Positions 46,029 through 57,529 of a stretch of 64,000 nt of DNA are shown piece by piece. The number at the start of each line of letters is the position of its first letter. Position 1 is the stretch's first letter. Source of the DNA: Turritopsis dohrnii. Taxonomy: Eukaryota; Cnidaria; Hydrozoa; Anthoathecata; Oceaniidae. The translations under genes and the position numbers were made by a program. Under the pieces are notes generated by a model. The model had not been told where the DNA came from, searched no databases, and saw only the letters and a list, made by a program, of their open reading frames with translations. Where the stretch lies: assembly GCA_027922465.2 (NCBI GenBank), contig BQMF02000046.1, positions 1,302,001-1,366,000 of the forward strand, written 5' to 3'.

Positions 46029-49000
46029 TCAAGTTACCACTGGGTTTGTGCTGGTCAAACGCATTTCGATGCTGCTAGTGCGAGTCTTTGATTTTCGAGA
46101 TTTCAACGAACGATACTTGAGAACTACAACCACAATGATGATGAGTTGGATAGCAGCCAGACCACCAAGTGAGATTGCAAGTATAAAGTATATTTTCTCG
46201 ATGTTGCTGTCGCCGGGAGCTAACACGGAACAAACGAAATTTACAGACTCTATTTTAAAAATGGTATAAAAAGTTTTGACCGTAGTTAAATCAAACATTA
46301 ATTCATATAACGAAAGTCCCGATTTGATTTAAAGCATTTAAAACGTCGAATACTTACGAATATTTTTGATTATGAAATCTTTATTTGGATCATCGTAAAA
46401 ATCGGAACAGATCGGTAAGCCTTGTGGAGGAGTACCCATTTTGTTCATCCATTCTGAAAACACTACCGCCATTCCATTGGCAAGATGATCTTCAATATGA
46501 CAATGCATGATCCATTTTCCAGAATTACCAGCCCTAAATCGAATGACTACGTATCCATGTTGGGGAACATACACCGTATCTTTTATAGCAGGGTTTACTA
46601 GATTTAGACCATCTACGTTGTCTCCACCCCACTCGGAATTTGACCATTTTGGTGAGGTGCAGAAGTCGTCATTACAGGCGATGTCTTTATTGTCTACTTT
46701 TCCACCTTCGTCACCAAATGCAACTTTCAAAACATGAAAGCTGTGACCATGAAGATGAATAGGATGGCTGTAAGATCCATTACGCAAACTGCTCAAAACA
46801 ATCTGAACTGTCGTAACGTTATCGGGTATGTCAATTTGTTGGAAACATTGATAAGGTTTGTCTACGCCTTTTGGTAAATCTCCACATTTATAAATCTCCA
46901 ACTGATCTGTTTGGGTTAATGCATTCACGCCAGGAGTGATGAAGGAGCGACCATTCCAATGAGCTTTCCCAAAACGAAAACCAAAGTTAAAGTGGTATTC
47001 TACACTGTTCTCCTTTTTGTAATGTGGTACTGGATGTTGAGCGGCATTTTTAATTTTCATATTCACACATTCAATATGTTCTTCGGTAGGATAGTTTGGA
47101 TACTGACAATTCATGACTTTGCACGGGTTTGTTTCTGTGCAGTTATCTGTACGACTGGAATTTGGTTCTGTAGTGTTAGCTTCGTCATATTGCAATACCG
47201 CATGAACGCTTTGCGTAGGGTTTGGAATAAGAGAGTGCTTACTGAACTACGGAGAAAAAGCCGAAATGAGTGACAAAAAAACTATTGAGACCACATAAAC
47301 AGAGATGAATGCTCTTTTGAGTGCTTTTCTTATCTCAAAACTGCAACCAAGAGAAAAACAAATAGAGAAGCCTTATCGTTCCTGTTGCTTTTATAAATAA
47401 TAAATATCTGATATATAATAGCGAGTGTGTGTCACACTTTTATTTTAGAGAGTGATAAATTTTGTGATAAAATCTGCTTAATCGTGGTCATATTCTTCAT
47501 TAGGCCATGGTTTTTTTACAATTATTATATAGCATAATACCGTGACGTCGCAATTAGGTGATTCAAATTTTCGTCACGGTGTTTGCACACGTTGATTATA
47601 TTTTTTGTCACCTTTTCTCGGCACGGGATTTGCGTACATCATTTGCGAAGTTAGATGTGGTAAAAATTTTTACCAGGGTTACTAGTTTACCTTTGTTTTC
47701 CCTTGATTTATAAGAACTATTGCAAATTTTCACAAAAGAAGGCAAAGAAAACTTACTGATACCGCATCAAGATTAATCAAGTAATTCTTTGAAAATTGAT
47801 TGGCTTTTAAGAGAAAATCGTATCGTTCACCAGAGTTGATTATAAACGAATCCACTGTCATAGGTTCAATGTCATATGCGTCTGTGGCCACTACCTCAAG
47901 TTTATGACTGTCAATAGATACACGGAAAGGTTGATAGGAGCCAACATGTATCACTCGAAACCGATATGATTTATCTTTCGTCAAGTTAAAGTGTTTCAAT
48001 GGCGCTTTTACAGTTGTTAAATTTCCACCATTTCCTTAAATAACATAGAAAATTGTCAAGTATGACTGACCTGGCATCGCTGTTTAGGATCTTTAAGCAA
48101 AGCTTCATTTTACCTTGTTAGTAGCATACAAAAATGTCAAGGATTACTGACTTATTCTGGTTGATGCTTATGGATAACTTCTATTTACCTTTTTTCCAGT
48201 AACGACCTTTACCTTCGATCAAACCACTGAAATAAACGTAAGGGCTACCCCCGCTAGATGTGTACTTCTGATTGAACAGCTATATGTGATAAAATAGTAT
48301 ATAAAAAACATTACAACAAATTCTTAAGTTTTCCAAAATTGGTCACTTCAGAAAATCAGAGTTGCCAATTGTATCGTCTTATCCTACCTCGTCCGCCATT
48401 TCCTGTTGCCACTCGCCAACAGTCATGATAATGTCAATCGGAGCGTCATCTGTTGTGGGTCTTTTTTTGACAATTAAACCGCCAAATATTCCGTTAGTTC
48501 TTTGCACTGCGATATGGCTATGATACCAATACGTTCCCGGGACTGGCACCTATTGAAAAGAAATACAATGAAATGGGCAAAGGCTGAATTACACATAACA
48601 TTATCATTGACTGGGTCTATAAAAGATGACTAAATAACTGATTCCTATACAAGAACAAGCCTCCCTACTTTAGTAATGGTTCCAAGTTTTGTTTGGAACA
48701 ATGTATTGTATGATCAATTAATAACAACTCACTTTGAACACGTAATGATAAACTTGCCCAGCACCAATGGGACACTGATTTATCCATCCAACACCGTCCA
48801 TCCAGGGTGTACCAACTTGGGCGATCCCATGCCAGTGAACAGTAACTGTGTTGCTTATAAGTTTATTTCTTACAAGAATATTCACTGTCTGATTCTCGTA
48901 AACAACGATATGTGGACCAGGTATCTTTCCATTTACTGCTAAAACAAGTCTATAATAGCCATCTAATGTCATCAACTTTTCATAGTCAGGAACCTAACAA

Positions 49001-49335
49001 AGATAACTTGAGTTTGCAATGCCTGTTGCAAATATTTATATTATGACATTTTCACGTCGTGATTACTCGAGGGTTTTTCAGAATTTAGAATGAATGATTC
49101 ATACCTTACTTTCTCCTCCTTTGCCATTGTTGTACACTAGATTCCCATCATTATCGACAAACACAAACTTGCCTTCATACGTCATTGATGTTTGTGCTTG
49201 AAGTTCAAACACAAACTCACATTGCGTTGAAGTCATATTACATTCCAAATAACCCATATCATTTTCAAAAACCTCGGCCACATTTACACTGCACAACGCC
49301 AGCAATATCAAAGCTTGTTTTACACCACTCGACAT
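46029..49335 (-). CDS. laccase-like multicopper oxidase, membrane anchored, seven exons
   Basis: Exons 49335-49105, 48993-48733, 48549-48388, 48279-48189, 48034-47757, 47246-46358 and 46249-46029 join in phase to 2133 nt (710 residues). Exon 1 encodes a signal peptide. All four copper motifs are intact: HWHG (exon 2), YHSH (exon 3), HPIHLHGHSF and HCHIEDHLANGM (exon 6), with Met at the usual axial position of the type-1 site. The fold is three cupredoxin domains that oxidise phenols, amines or metal ions using O2. Exon 7 adds a hydrophobic helix (FILAISLGGLAAIQLIII and following residues) and a short basic tail, so the enzyme should be anchored with the catalytic part outside the cell. Intron 5 (47247-47756) carries a copy of a dispersed repeat. 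The substrate is unknown. Confidence 0.92.
47400..47690. repeat. dispersed repeat in laccase intron 5
   Basis: In reverse orientation it matches both flanks of the mariner-like MITE at 17930-18820 but lacks the MITE, giving an empty site. It holds GAGTGTGTGTCACACTTTTA and GGGATTTGCGTACATCATTT. It lies wholly inside the intron. Confidence 0.75.
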
Positions 49336-49440
49336 TAATAATTTTGTTATTCTGTTTAAATGACAGGGAAGCTTCAGGGATTTAGTATTTAGTCTCCTAA
49401 AACATTTTAATATATTCCATAACTCTTACCTCAAATCAGC

Positions 49441-49452
49441 AGTTTTATACTC
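49441..49452 (-). promoter_or_regulatory. candidate TATA box of laccase gene
   Basis: On the minus strand GAGTATAAAACT lies about 105 bases upstream of the start codon. A second AT-rich candidate (TATATAAAAAG) is at 49501-49513. This is motif evidence only. Confidence 0.3.
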
Positions 49453-49549
49453 TCACACCTATTTATTAACATCTGCATATCATATCTCTGGATCATATCC
49501 TCTTTTTATATATTTTGATAATCGCAACCAAATGTTTCCATAGGGTCAC

Positions 49550-50000
49550 TAAGTGCATAGACGTGGAACTTGCCATACTGTCGAAACCACTATCAAGTAC
49601 AAACAAAATAAATAAGGCGAAGCATGAAATGAGACAATTTCATTTCATTCAGTGCTTGAAGACTTCAAAATATCATTTGATAACAATCCAGGTTAATCCC
49701 TATTAACATTTCAGGTTAATCCATATTAATCGAAGGGCACTGGAAATAAGATTAAAACTTCGCACCACGTAGTATTATTAGTTATTGGACAATGACATAG
49801 ATTTTTGTCATTCGAAACTTCAGTATTTTGATAGGGATAATAAGTGCTAATAACTTGTAGAAACTTTCCACACTGTCGAAACTACTATGCAATAGTAACA
49901 AAGGCGAAGCAATTTCATTCCCAGTCCGTGAAAACTTCAAAATACCATTTGATAACAATACAGGGCTTTCCTATTACCCGAAAAGCACTGGAAATAAAAC
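49550..50000. repeat. direct duplication upstream of laccase
   Basis: About 49555-49730 and 49845-49985 are diverged direct copies: CACTGTCGAAACTACTAT against CATACTGTCGAAACCACTAT, and CCATTTGATAACAATACAGG against TCATTTGATAACAATCCAGG. No coding sequence is seen in either. Confidence 0.65.
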
Positions 50001-51312
50001 TGCAGATCACGTCGTATGTTGGTAAGTTGGTTCACCTCTAACAACTAGAAGCCTAAGTATTTTTTGTGAAGTTTTTATTGACTTTCTAGTTCGTGGCTTT
50101 TCGTCTTACCAGCATTTTCACTTTGATAGTTGTTTTTTTAATTAAGACGCATAATTTTATTACGGATGTGTATACTAAACACCCGACTGAAGTTCACCAG
50201 AATCCGTGGTGATTGTTTTACTTCTGTTTACATGGTACCGCAAAATTTCAAACTTTTTGAGCTCCAACCCATTCTGTAATACACGTTTTTTTTAAACTGA
50301 TCACATGGATTGAAACTAGTAAGTTTGACCAAACACCCTTAAATAACTATAGTTTCTATGTTTTGTCTAATGAAAGCTTTTTGTTTCCATTCCATGACTT
50401 TTATGTTGTAACAACGTGGAAACTTAAAGGTACAGCTGCAAATCTGAGTGGGCAATTCATCTGGCCACGTTTTATTTTTAGTTGTACTCATAGACTTTGC
50501 AGCGTCTGCATTATCAGTAGCAGGCAACGTAATTTTATTACAGCAAACGAAGGTCTACGTAGTTTATTTAATAGGTCTGACAAGGACATAAAGAAAAGGT
50601 TGAAATGTGGTTCTATGTCTCTACAATATATTTCTAATGGCAGAGCTTTAGTATTCTAATGTTTTAAGTAAACATACGCTCTATGGAGGAATGCTTAGAT
50701 CGTACTTGTGCTCATATATTTTTAATGCGGTCAGGATTTTTTTTGAAACCCAAATATTAGATACAATCATTGTTCGTAACAATTTGCAATAAAAGATTAT
50801 GTTAATGTAAAACTTCAAATCCATCAATAAGTAAATGCAGTCATATTGTTTTTATTTTTGAATAAGGTGTTTTTCAGTTGTTGTTTGTAGCTAACAATGT
50901 TTAAAGCAAATGTTCGTTATTTCGCCATATTTGGTAATATTTGGTTTTATCAAATACTTATGAAATGACACAGATTGTTTTTGATTGCGTTTTCGAAAGT
51001 TATTTTGTGACAGTGAAATTTTTCTTATTGTCACAATATCTTTCTGAGGTTAGTATGGTATTATACGTATTTCTTAAATGAGAATTAAAGAATTTTAGAA
51101 AGATTCATTCATCTTACACACATCTCTCGTTAGTTATAAAAGCCTTGGATTTTAATCGAAACTGACAAATATGATGTCACAATTGCACGTAGCCAGCTGC
51201 AGTTTTGATAGAGCACAGAGAAAGAAAGTTTTCGTACACATCGCATTTTAGTTGATATATAAGTACATGTAACTATTCATTTAAGAAAAAACAATGGTTG
51301 TTTTGTTTCTAC
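50001..51312. other. no gene seen
   Basis: Short ORFs only. A 98-codon plus ORF (50363-50659) has no recognisable feature. Confidence 0.35.
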
Positions 51313-51315
51313 TTA

Positions 51316-51686
51316 AGGCCGACCTCCACTCAACAAATATTGTACGCGCGGACGAACGAAGCCAGTGTATGCACCAGCGTGAGTAGATATTGAATATCTA
51401 CACATAATCCTTAGATGATAAAAAATAATAGCAAACATGACTGCCAAACTGAATAGAAGAAAATAATAATACTGTAACACTACAGTTAAAATGTTTAGTA
51501 GCATTTGATTGGTTTTAAATGTTTTGATTACATCATTTTTTTCTGCGCACGTACGCTGTCACTTGGTAGTAGATCACTAATCTACTTACTTGCGAACGAA
51601 ATATGTTCGCACCATTTGCTTGCACGCATGCGTATAGAATTTTCGTCCCTCCGCGCGTACAAAATATGTTGAGTGGAGGTCGGCCT
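51316..51686. mobile_element. Harbinger-like MITE, TTA duplication
   Basis: The ends AGGCCGACCTCCACTCAACA are perfectly mirrored, and inverted similarity continues to CGCGCGG. TTA flanks both sides (51313-51315, 51687-51689). A 3-bp TTA/TAA target and a GGC-rich TIR fit PIF/Harbinger. It is 371 bp and non-coding. Confidence 0.85.
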
Positions 51687-52029
51687 TTAAACTTTCATGC
51701 CTGCATTGCAGACAATCTTCAGCAAGCTAAACCGATAGATGAAAAACTACAATGTGATGGTTTCATTGAACTGACGTCAGTCATTGAGTTTGTGTTTGGA
51801 TATTAGTTAGTGTTTTCTTCTATGTCTGCATTTGGCCATTATTTCAGTTCCCTTGTTGAGAACGTTTTCGTACGGGCAGTTTGCAATTTCGTACTTCTCG
51901 CATTGGCACAAACGACAATGTTTTGTTTCTGTTGAATATGCCTTGGCGTGTCTTATTCTAAAAACATCTTAGCGATTTTACTGATATGATCTGGTTTCTC
52001 TTATTTCGAAAACAACTAAAAGTATTATT

Positions 52030-52405
52030 ATTTTAAAATGTTGCTATTATTAATTTTTACCATTTTTATTTTATTTTTTATTTTTTTATTTGGTATTGTT
52101 TTACGTGGCTAGCCTCACTCAGTTGCTATTGCATCTGCTTTCCAGGAGGGGCCACGGCTTAGGTTGGAGGCTCCGAAGTATTTGACACTCACATGAGTGA
52201 CACAAACCCAATCAAGGACCTGTGCTCTTCTGGATGACCTCCTGCAACACCCGATGTATCATCTACCCAATTTTCCTCACATGGCATGGGTCGACCCGGC
52301 GCTATGGTGCATTCACCCGCGCATAGTGAATCGCCGCCAAGGGGAATTGAACCCCGATCTTTCACATGATTATTACAAGAGTGATAACCACTACACTACG
52401 GCGCC
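52030..52405 (-). repeat. tRNA-derived SINE
   Basis: On the minus strand the element starts GGCGCCGTAGTGTAGTGGTT (A box) and has GGTTCAATTCC (B box) about 50 bases on, then a body of about 230 bases. It ends in an A-rich tail (complement of the TTTTATTTTATTTTTTATTT run at about 52060-52095). The acceptor ends do not pair fully, so this is a SINE head and not a functional tRNA gene. Confidence 0.75.
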
Positions 52406-52879
52406 ACATTTTCTCTCACATCAGAAAAGTTCATTGACTTTCATTCCTCATCATCATATTCTGAGTCTTGTATAACCATGGACTTATTTGCCATCAAAAC
52501 ATTCATTTGATCTTTCTCAAAAGTAATCTTAAGAAGAATGATAGAGAGTGAATTCGTTTTTTTTTAACGGTCAACTTCTTCATAATTTGTCGTAAAACCA
52601 CGTAAAAGCGATTTTTTTTCTCCATTTTTATATGGGAAAACCCCACCTATGATCGTTTTCATTGGCTAATAACGGAAAATTCTAAAAAACGCGCCATTTT
52701 GATTGATTGACGAATGTCAAAAAAAATCGATCCATAAATAACGGTTTCTCATTAAAGATAATGAGCTGTTATAAGTAGAGCTGCGGGGTGCACTGTGCTG
52801 AGGTCAGCAGTGGGAATCTCTCATTAGAACAATAGAAAATAGGTCTGGAACGAGCGACAGAGTTTCAGTTCAAATCAAA

Positions 52880-53050
52880 ATGGCGAATAAGCGTGGTAAA
52901 CAGATAAAGTTCGCAATCGTGTATCGCAAAAAAGCGTTGGATTTACTTCAAAAGATCGAAGTTTTAAGATGTAATTTTGACACAAACTCCAGTTGTTTTG
53001 AGTGGCTTTTGTCTTGTGCATCTCAACATGATCCTAGTTGCTGTCAATGA
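52880..53050 (+). CDS. unrecognised 56-codon ORF
   Basis: An ATG in good context (AAAATGGCG) opens a 56-codon frame starting MANKRGKQIKFAIVYRKKA and ending SQHDPSCCQ. The basic N-terminus vaguely recalls the helix-turn-helix start of pogo/CENP-B type transposases, but the similarity is too short to call. It may be a first exon or an old element. Confidence 0.25.
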   Translation: MANKRGKQIKFAIVYRKKALDLLQKIEVLRCNFDTNSSCFEWLLSCASQHDPSCCQ

Positions 53051-55092
53051 GTTCAGAACAAGTAGTAGATTTTGCCCTCTTATCTCATATTATAAGGGCT
53101 TCACAGGGAGAAAATTCCTACCTCAAATCATGTTTTGTTTCTTACAAGGTTCTTAAGTTTTTAAGAATTTGAGCCTCGTGTTTCTTATGTGTATGTTTGT
53201 TATAAAAAAGGTGTGCATTTTCTTTGCAAGAAATTTTGTTTTAAATTTCTTCAAAAATTGATTTTGATTTCTGAATGTTTTTTTTTTTCGTTTCTTACTA
53301 CCTGAATTATAATAACTTTATCAAGTAGTGCCCTTCAGATTTTTCTGATTTACCTGGTTTCATTGTGTTTGGAATTATACATTAATGCTATTTTATCTTC
53401 ATGCTATCATTCATTGCTTTTGTTTATTCCGCATAAAATCGTTTCAATATTGTGTTGTTAAGAAAAATATTCAAACGTGTTATTTTGCCAAATTTTCATT
53501 TTTTGTCATTTTGTTCAAAATTTTTGTCATTTTTTATGACATACATGACTTGACAGCCTGTTAATTTGTCCCATAGTATTGACCAAAACTATATCAAGTT
53601 TACCTTGTTCAGTTGAACACGTTAGAAAGAAATATAATTAATTGCTATAGTTGGAAAATGTTATCCTCATCGTTTTCTCTTTCTTCTTCATCATTTATCA
53701 ACTTCAACTCCAGAAACATTGTACAATGACAAGTTGATTGCTACCTTCAAATCAGGGAGATATTTAAAAATTTTTGTAAAATAAAGCTTTTGTTTTTATT
53801 CTTTGTTTTATGTTTGATTTAGAAGCAGTTATAAATATGATATGAACAATTTTCAATCACTTCAGTAAAACAAGTGTGTGACTACCAGACGATCTGTCAC
53901 TTTATCGCCGGTAATATACTTACCTCAAAATAAAGCCTGGCACAGGAGTCGAACCTGCTGCACTTGTTTTAGCAAAGTGAACTAAATTGTTAACATATGT
54001 AGAATCCATTTTCAAATGGGCCATCAGTATTTTGTTTGTCAAACACAATTTTTTATGATTTATGGTAGACTTTCGTATATATTTTTTAACGGAAAGAGTC
54101 TGTTTTTTTTTTTAGGATTTGATATTTCGATAAATTCATTATGTTTATCAAGATTTATCGATAAGTCTTCATAGATAAATTTACTGAAATATTGATTTTT
54201 AAAAAGTTGTATATATTTTAATTTTTTGAACATATAATATATAAACATTGTCATGGTTTTTGTCTGTATTGTCAGGTAAACATTACCTAGCTTCCTCAGT
54301 GAAAAAGAAACGAAAAAAAAAACAACAAAAAAAGATAACGTTATCTTTTTTTCTATCTCTTATTCGTCTTTCTCTTTGAATGAGGTTATATACTGTTTCG
54401 TTGCTGAAAAAGCAAATCACCATTTTGAATTGCTTTTTTCAATCGTCTCTAAGTAGTAGTAATTGTTTATTTGCCATTTTATATAAGTACATTACAAATC
54501 AGCATAAAAGTATAATAATATTAATGGCTAGAGATCATACATATAGCCAAAGGCTACCAGGACAGAACCGCAGTTATGGCTATCATCTTACTAAAAGCAT
54601 GGTTTCTTGAGTGGGGATTCCCGCACAAAAACTGCTGAGTCATCTTTTCATGCGACTCTTATCATCGCACATTATCTTTAATAAATAGTTTGAAAGATTG
54701 CCTTTCCATAGTTATTAATATTATGTAAGTTGGTTTAAGGCAAAAGAAAAGTTTTTGAAATTTTTATGAATTTTCTCTTTGATCTTTGTCAAAGCATCGT
54801 CAGATCTATAATAGTTTCTCATTATTCGTTGTTATTTTGACGAAGAAACAGGTCTATACGAAGGTGTTATCATAAAACGTTATTGCTTTACTTTTTAAGA
54901 AAAAATGTTTTCCCCTCGAAAACTCACAGTGAGCCAATCAAGATGCTCTAAATAAACTGAATTGAGCATTTTTAAAGATCAACATCAAAACCAGATGGCG
55001 ACTGACAGAGATTAGTACTGTGCATTTTCTGCAGAACAAACCCGAGTTTTAATGACGAAGAAGATGAGTTACTTAGCCAAGGAGTAGCAACG
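53051..55092. other. no gene seen
   Basis: T-rich and AT-rich sequence with short ORFs lacking recognisable domains. Confidence 0.35.
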
Positions 55093-56110
55093 TTGAATTA
55101 TTTTCAACAACAGCAGCTCTTTCAACCGTTGCAGCCTTCACTACTACCAGCTGATAAAGTAAAAAGCATTCTTGTAAACGAGATGAGATCTTTTACTGAA
55201 ATATGGAATAATAAATCCAGTTTATATAAAGATCAAAATAAAACAGAGATCGTTAGCATTAGTATGATGTGTATAGTCTTGCTTGTATCTGCTCACATCT
55301 TTGTTTTTTTACTTTGTTGATTTTTTAGCCTCATCTATTATAAATCTAATTTATGCTTATTTGTGTCATTTCTTTCTAAATGGTTGTAACCTGCTTAAAA
55401 AATGAATAAGAGTAAATATAAAATGTACTGATTGAGAGGTTAAAATGTTTTGTTCCAATCATCAATGCATAACTGTTTTTATAAAACGTTGAAAGCAGAA
55501 TAGTCCAAATTACGTGAAAACTACAGTAAATTTGTCAGCAGGCGAGAACGTATGACCCGAAGTGAAGCTGAAACAAAAAAGCTTCCAACATGTGCTTTCT
55601 TTGAAGAGCTTTGTTACTTACATGACACTATAGCTCCAACATTGACATACTCAAACATCAATTTAATTACTTCACAAGTAAATAATACACAATCACAAGC
55701 ACAATCACTTGCTCAACATTCATTTCCACCACCCTCACCTCTCCAAGCCCTGTACACTCAGTATCACAATATTCTCCTGCATCGACATCTTCTGATCCTC
55801 ATGGTATTTTACCCTCTTTTCCAGAAACAACTTTAAAAACAAAGAAGAAAAGGTCAAAAACTGACATTGAAGATCTTCAAGTTACTGTAGTCTCCATGCT
55901 CCATGAAAGAAAATTCTGCTGCAAAATCGCCTATTGCTGCTGCTAATAGATCCGATGATGCTGATCGGATGTTTTGTCTCAATAGTTGAACCCTTGAAAG
56001 AATTACCCGAGAAAAGAACCAGTATGTGAAATTCAAAATTCAAGGGCTCTTATACAAGAAAACAGAAGAAAAAAAATGACTCTTGAAGAGCCTGTAGCAA
56101 AGTAATTACC
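55093..56110 (+). pseudogene. MADF/Myb-SANT-like protein with BESS-like tail, broken
   Basis: Open pieces follow a MADF-BESS layout. MRSFTEIWNNKSSLYKDQN (about 55183) is the first half of a MADF (Myb/SANT-like) domain. After an intron-like gap come YSKFVSRRERMTRSEAETKK and CAFFEELCYLHDTI (55510-55630). A Pro/Ser-rich stretch follows, then ADRMFCLNS and TREKNQYVKFKIQGLLYK (about 55960-56060), a BESS-like motif. Stops and frameshifts separate the pieces. PIF/Harbinger transposons encode such a DNA-binding partner beside the transposase, and a transposase end lies directly downstream on the opposite strand. Confidence 0.6.
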
Positions 56111-56358
56111 TGTCCCAAGTCAGCACTGTTTGTTAGTCTCTGAATTTAAAAAGTTGAAAAAATAAACAATGTTTTTAGAACAGATGCGCTGACTTTGAGC
56201 AGGCATTTGCTTAGTAGAAGATATCAAGCTTGTCAGTCAATCAGATAACCTTACATGATTTCTGATACTTGTATTATGACTTATTTTGAAACAACAGCAT
56301 CATTCTAACTTTATATTTTTTTAATCAACATTTTACTTTCTGTACAATATATTTACTA

Positions 56359-56600
56359 TTAAGTAGTGGATTGCACAAAGTCCCATTGCCAGCTAACTGC
56401 ACTATTTTCACTGTTAAAATAGGAGCAAAATTGATCACAAACAGTAGCAGCTGAAACAATGTAATTATTTGAGCCCTGTTGTCGTAGATTAAGCATTTCT
56501 GAATATCCTTCAGTTTCGTTTCTCCAATCTCCTGGTCTTATTTTGTTAAGCATCGACTCGTTGTCAGTAAATCCTGCAGGATAATATCTGCTTTCAACCG
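56359..56600 (-). pseudogene. PIF/Harbinger transposase C-terminus
   Basis: The ORF has RPGDWRNETEGYSEMLNLRQ followed by GSNNY and, at the end, FNSENSAVSWQWDFVQ. This is the conserved C-terminal tail of HARBI1-like nucleases. The frame continues upstream to about 56600 (YYPAGFTDNES) and then meets element C. The DDE catalytic core is absent. Together with the MADF remnant it marks a truncated PIF/Harbinger element. Confidence 0.7.
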
Positions 56601-56620
56601 AAATAAGATAATTATTTAAC

Positions 56621-57363
56621 TACGGAAGCGTATTGGTGCCATGTTATTTTCGTGACATAAAATTGCTATCTAATGTCAAATTTAATTTCATAAAAATTTT
56701 CACTTCACATAGAAAATTCTATGTGATGTGAAATTTGTTTTTTTCACTTTTTTCACTTTACATAAATTGCTATGTCAAGTCAAAATAAATGTGTTTTGAT
56801 TTTGACATGTAAACGCTATGTCATGTCAAATTTATAATTTTCATAAATTTGACATGCCATAGTAAGGCTCTTGAAGTGATGTGTTGTTAAAGTGGCACGA
56901 GGCTGTGTGGAGGTTATGATATCATGTGTATGTCAACAAGCTAAACGATAGAGAAGAATATAAATCATGGCGGAAAATAAGTATTCCTAGTTAAATTGAA
57001 TCCCTTAAACGTTTTTGGTTAGGAGAACAGAAAGTCGTCTCACCTCATCGTTAGAAGACATTTTTGCGGCCATTTTTACAGCGCACGTTTTGTTTTGTTT
57101 TGCTTCAGCTTTTAAATCCAGTTAATGGTTAAAAAGCACACACAGTGAACTTTTAATGTACATCAACTTATGTCAAATTTTTTTTAGATATTTTGAAAAA
57201 AATTTGACTTGACTTAGCTATGTGAAGTGAAAAAAAGTCCGCGTTATAATTTCACATCACATAAAAAATTTTATGTAATGTGAAAATTTTTTATAAAGCT
57301 TGAATTTGACATTACATAGAAATTCTATGTCAATAAAATAGATGGCACCAATACGCTTCCGTA
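56621..57363. mobile_element. TACGGAAGC-TIR element C, 6-bp TSD TTTAAC
   Basis: The ends TACGGAAGCGTATTGGTGCC are mirrored perfectly, with TTTAAC on both flanks (56615-56620, 57364-57369). The interior consists of microrepeats built on TGTCAAATTT and TTCACATCACATA-like palindromes (for example CATAGAAAATTCTATG at 56709). It is 743 bp with no coding capacity. It lies directly behind the Harbinger transposase tail and may have truncated it. Confidence 0.9.
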
Positions 57364-57529
57364 TTTAACACTACGGGTGCTTTGGTTATAGATACAACTA
57401 ATTGTATAGAGCCACCAATTATTAAGTTAACTTCAAACAAGAGCCAAATGGCGCAAAACGGTAGCAGCAAATTTACTAGTCACACAGAAGCTTTCGAAAT
57501 TTTACTTAAAGTTCTAAAAAGTTCTTTAA

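Noticed and set aside
50363..50659. 98-codon plus ORF
   Set aside because: No domain, codon pattern or context supports it as a gene.
53941..54000. tRNA-like stretch (GCAGGTTCGACTCCTGTGCC on the minus strand)
   Set aside because: It has a T-arm-like match but no convincing D-arm, A box or acceptor pairing; probably chance or a mitochondrial-like fragment.
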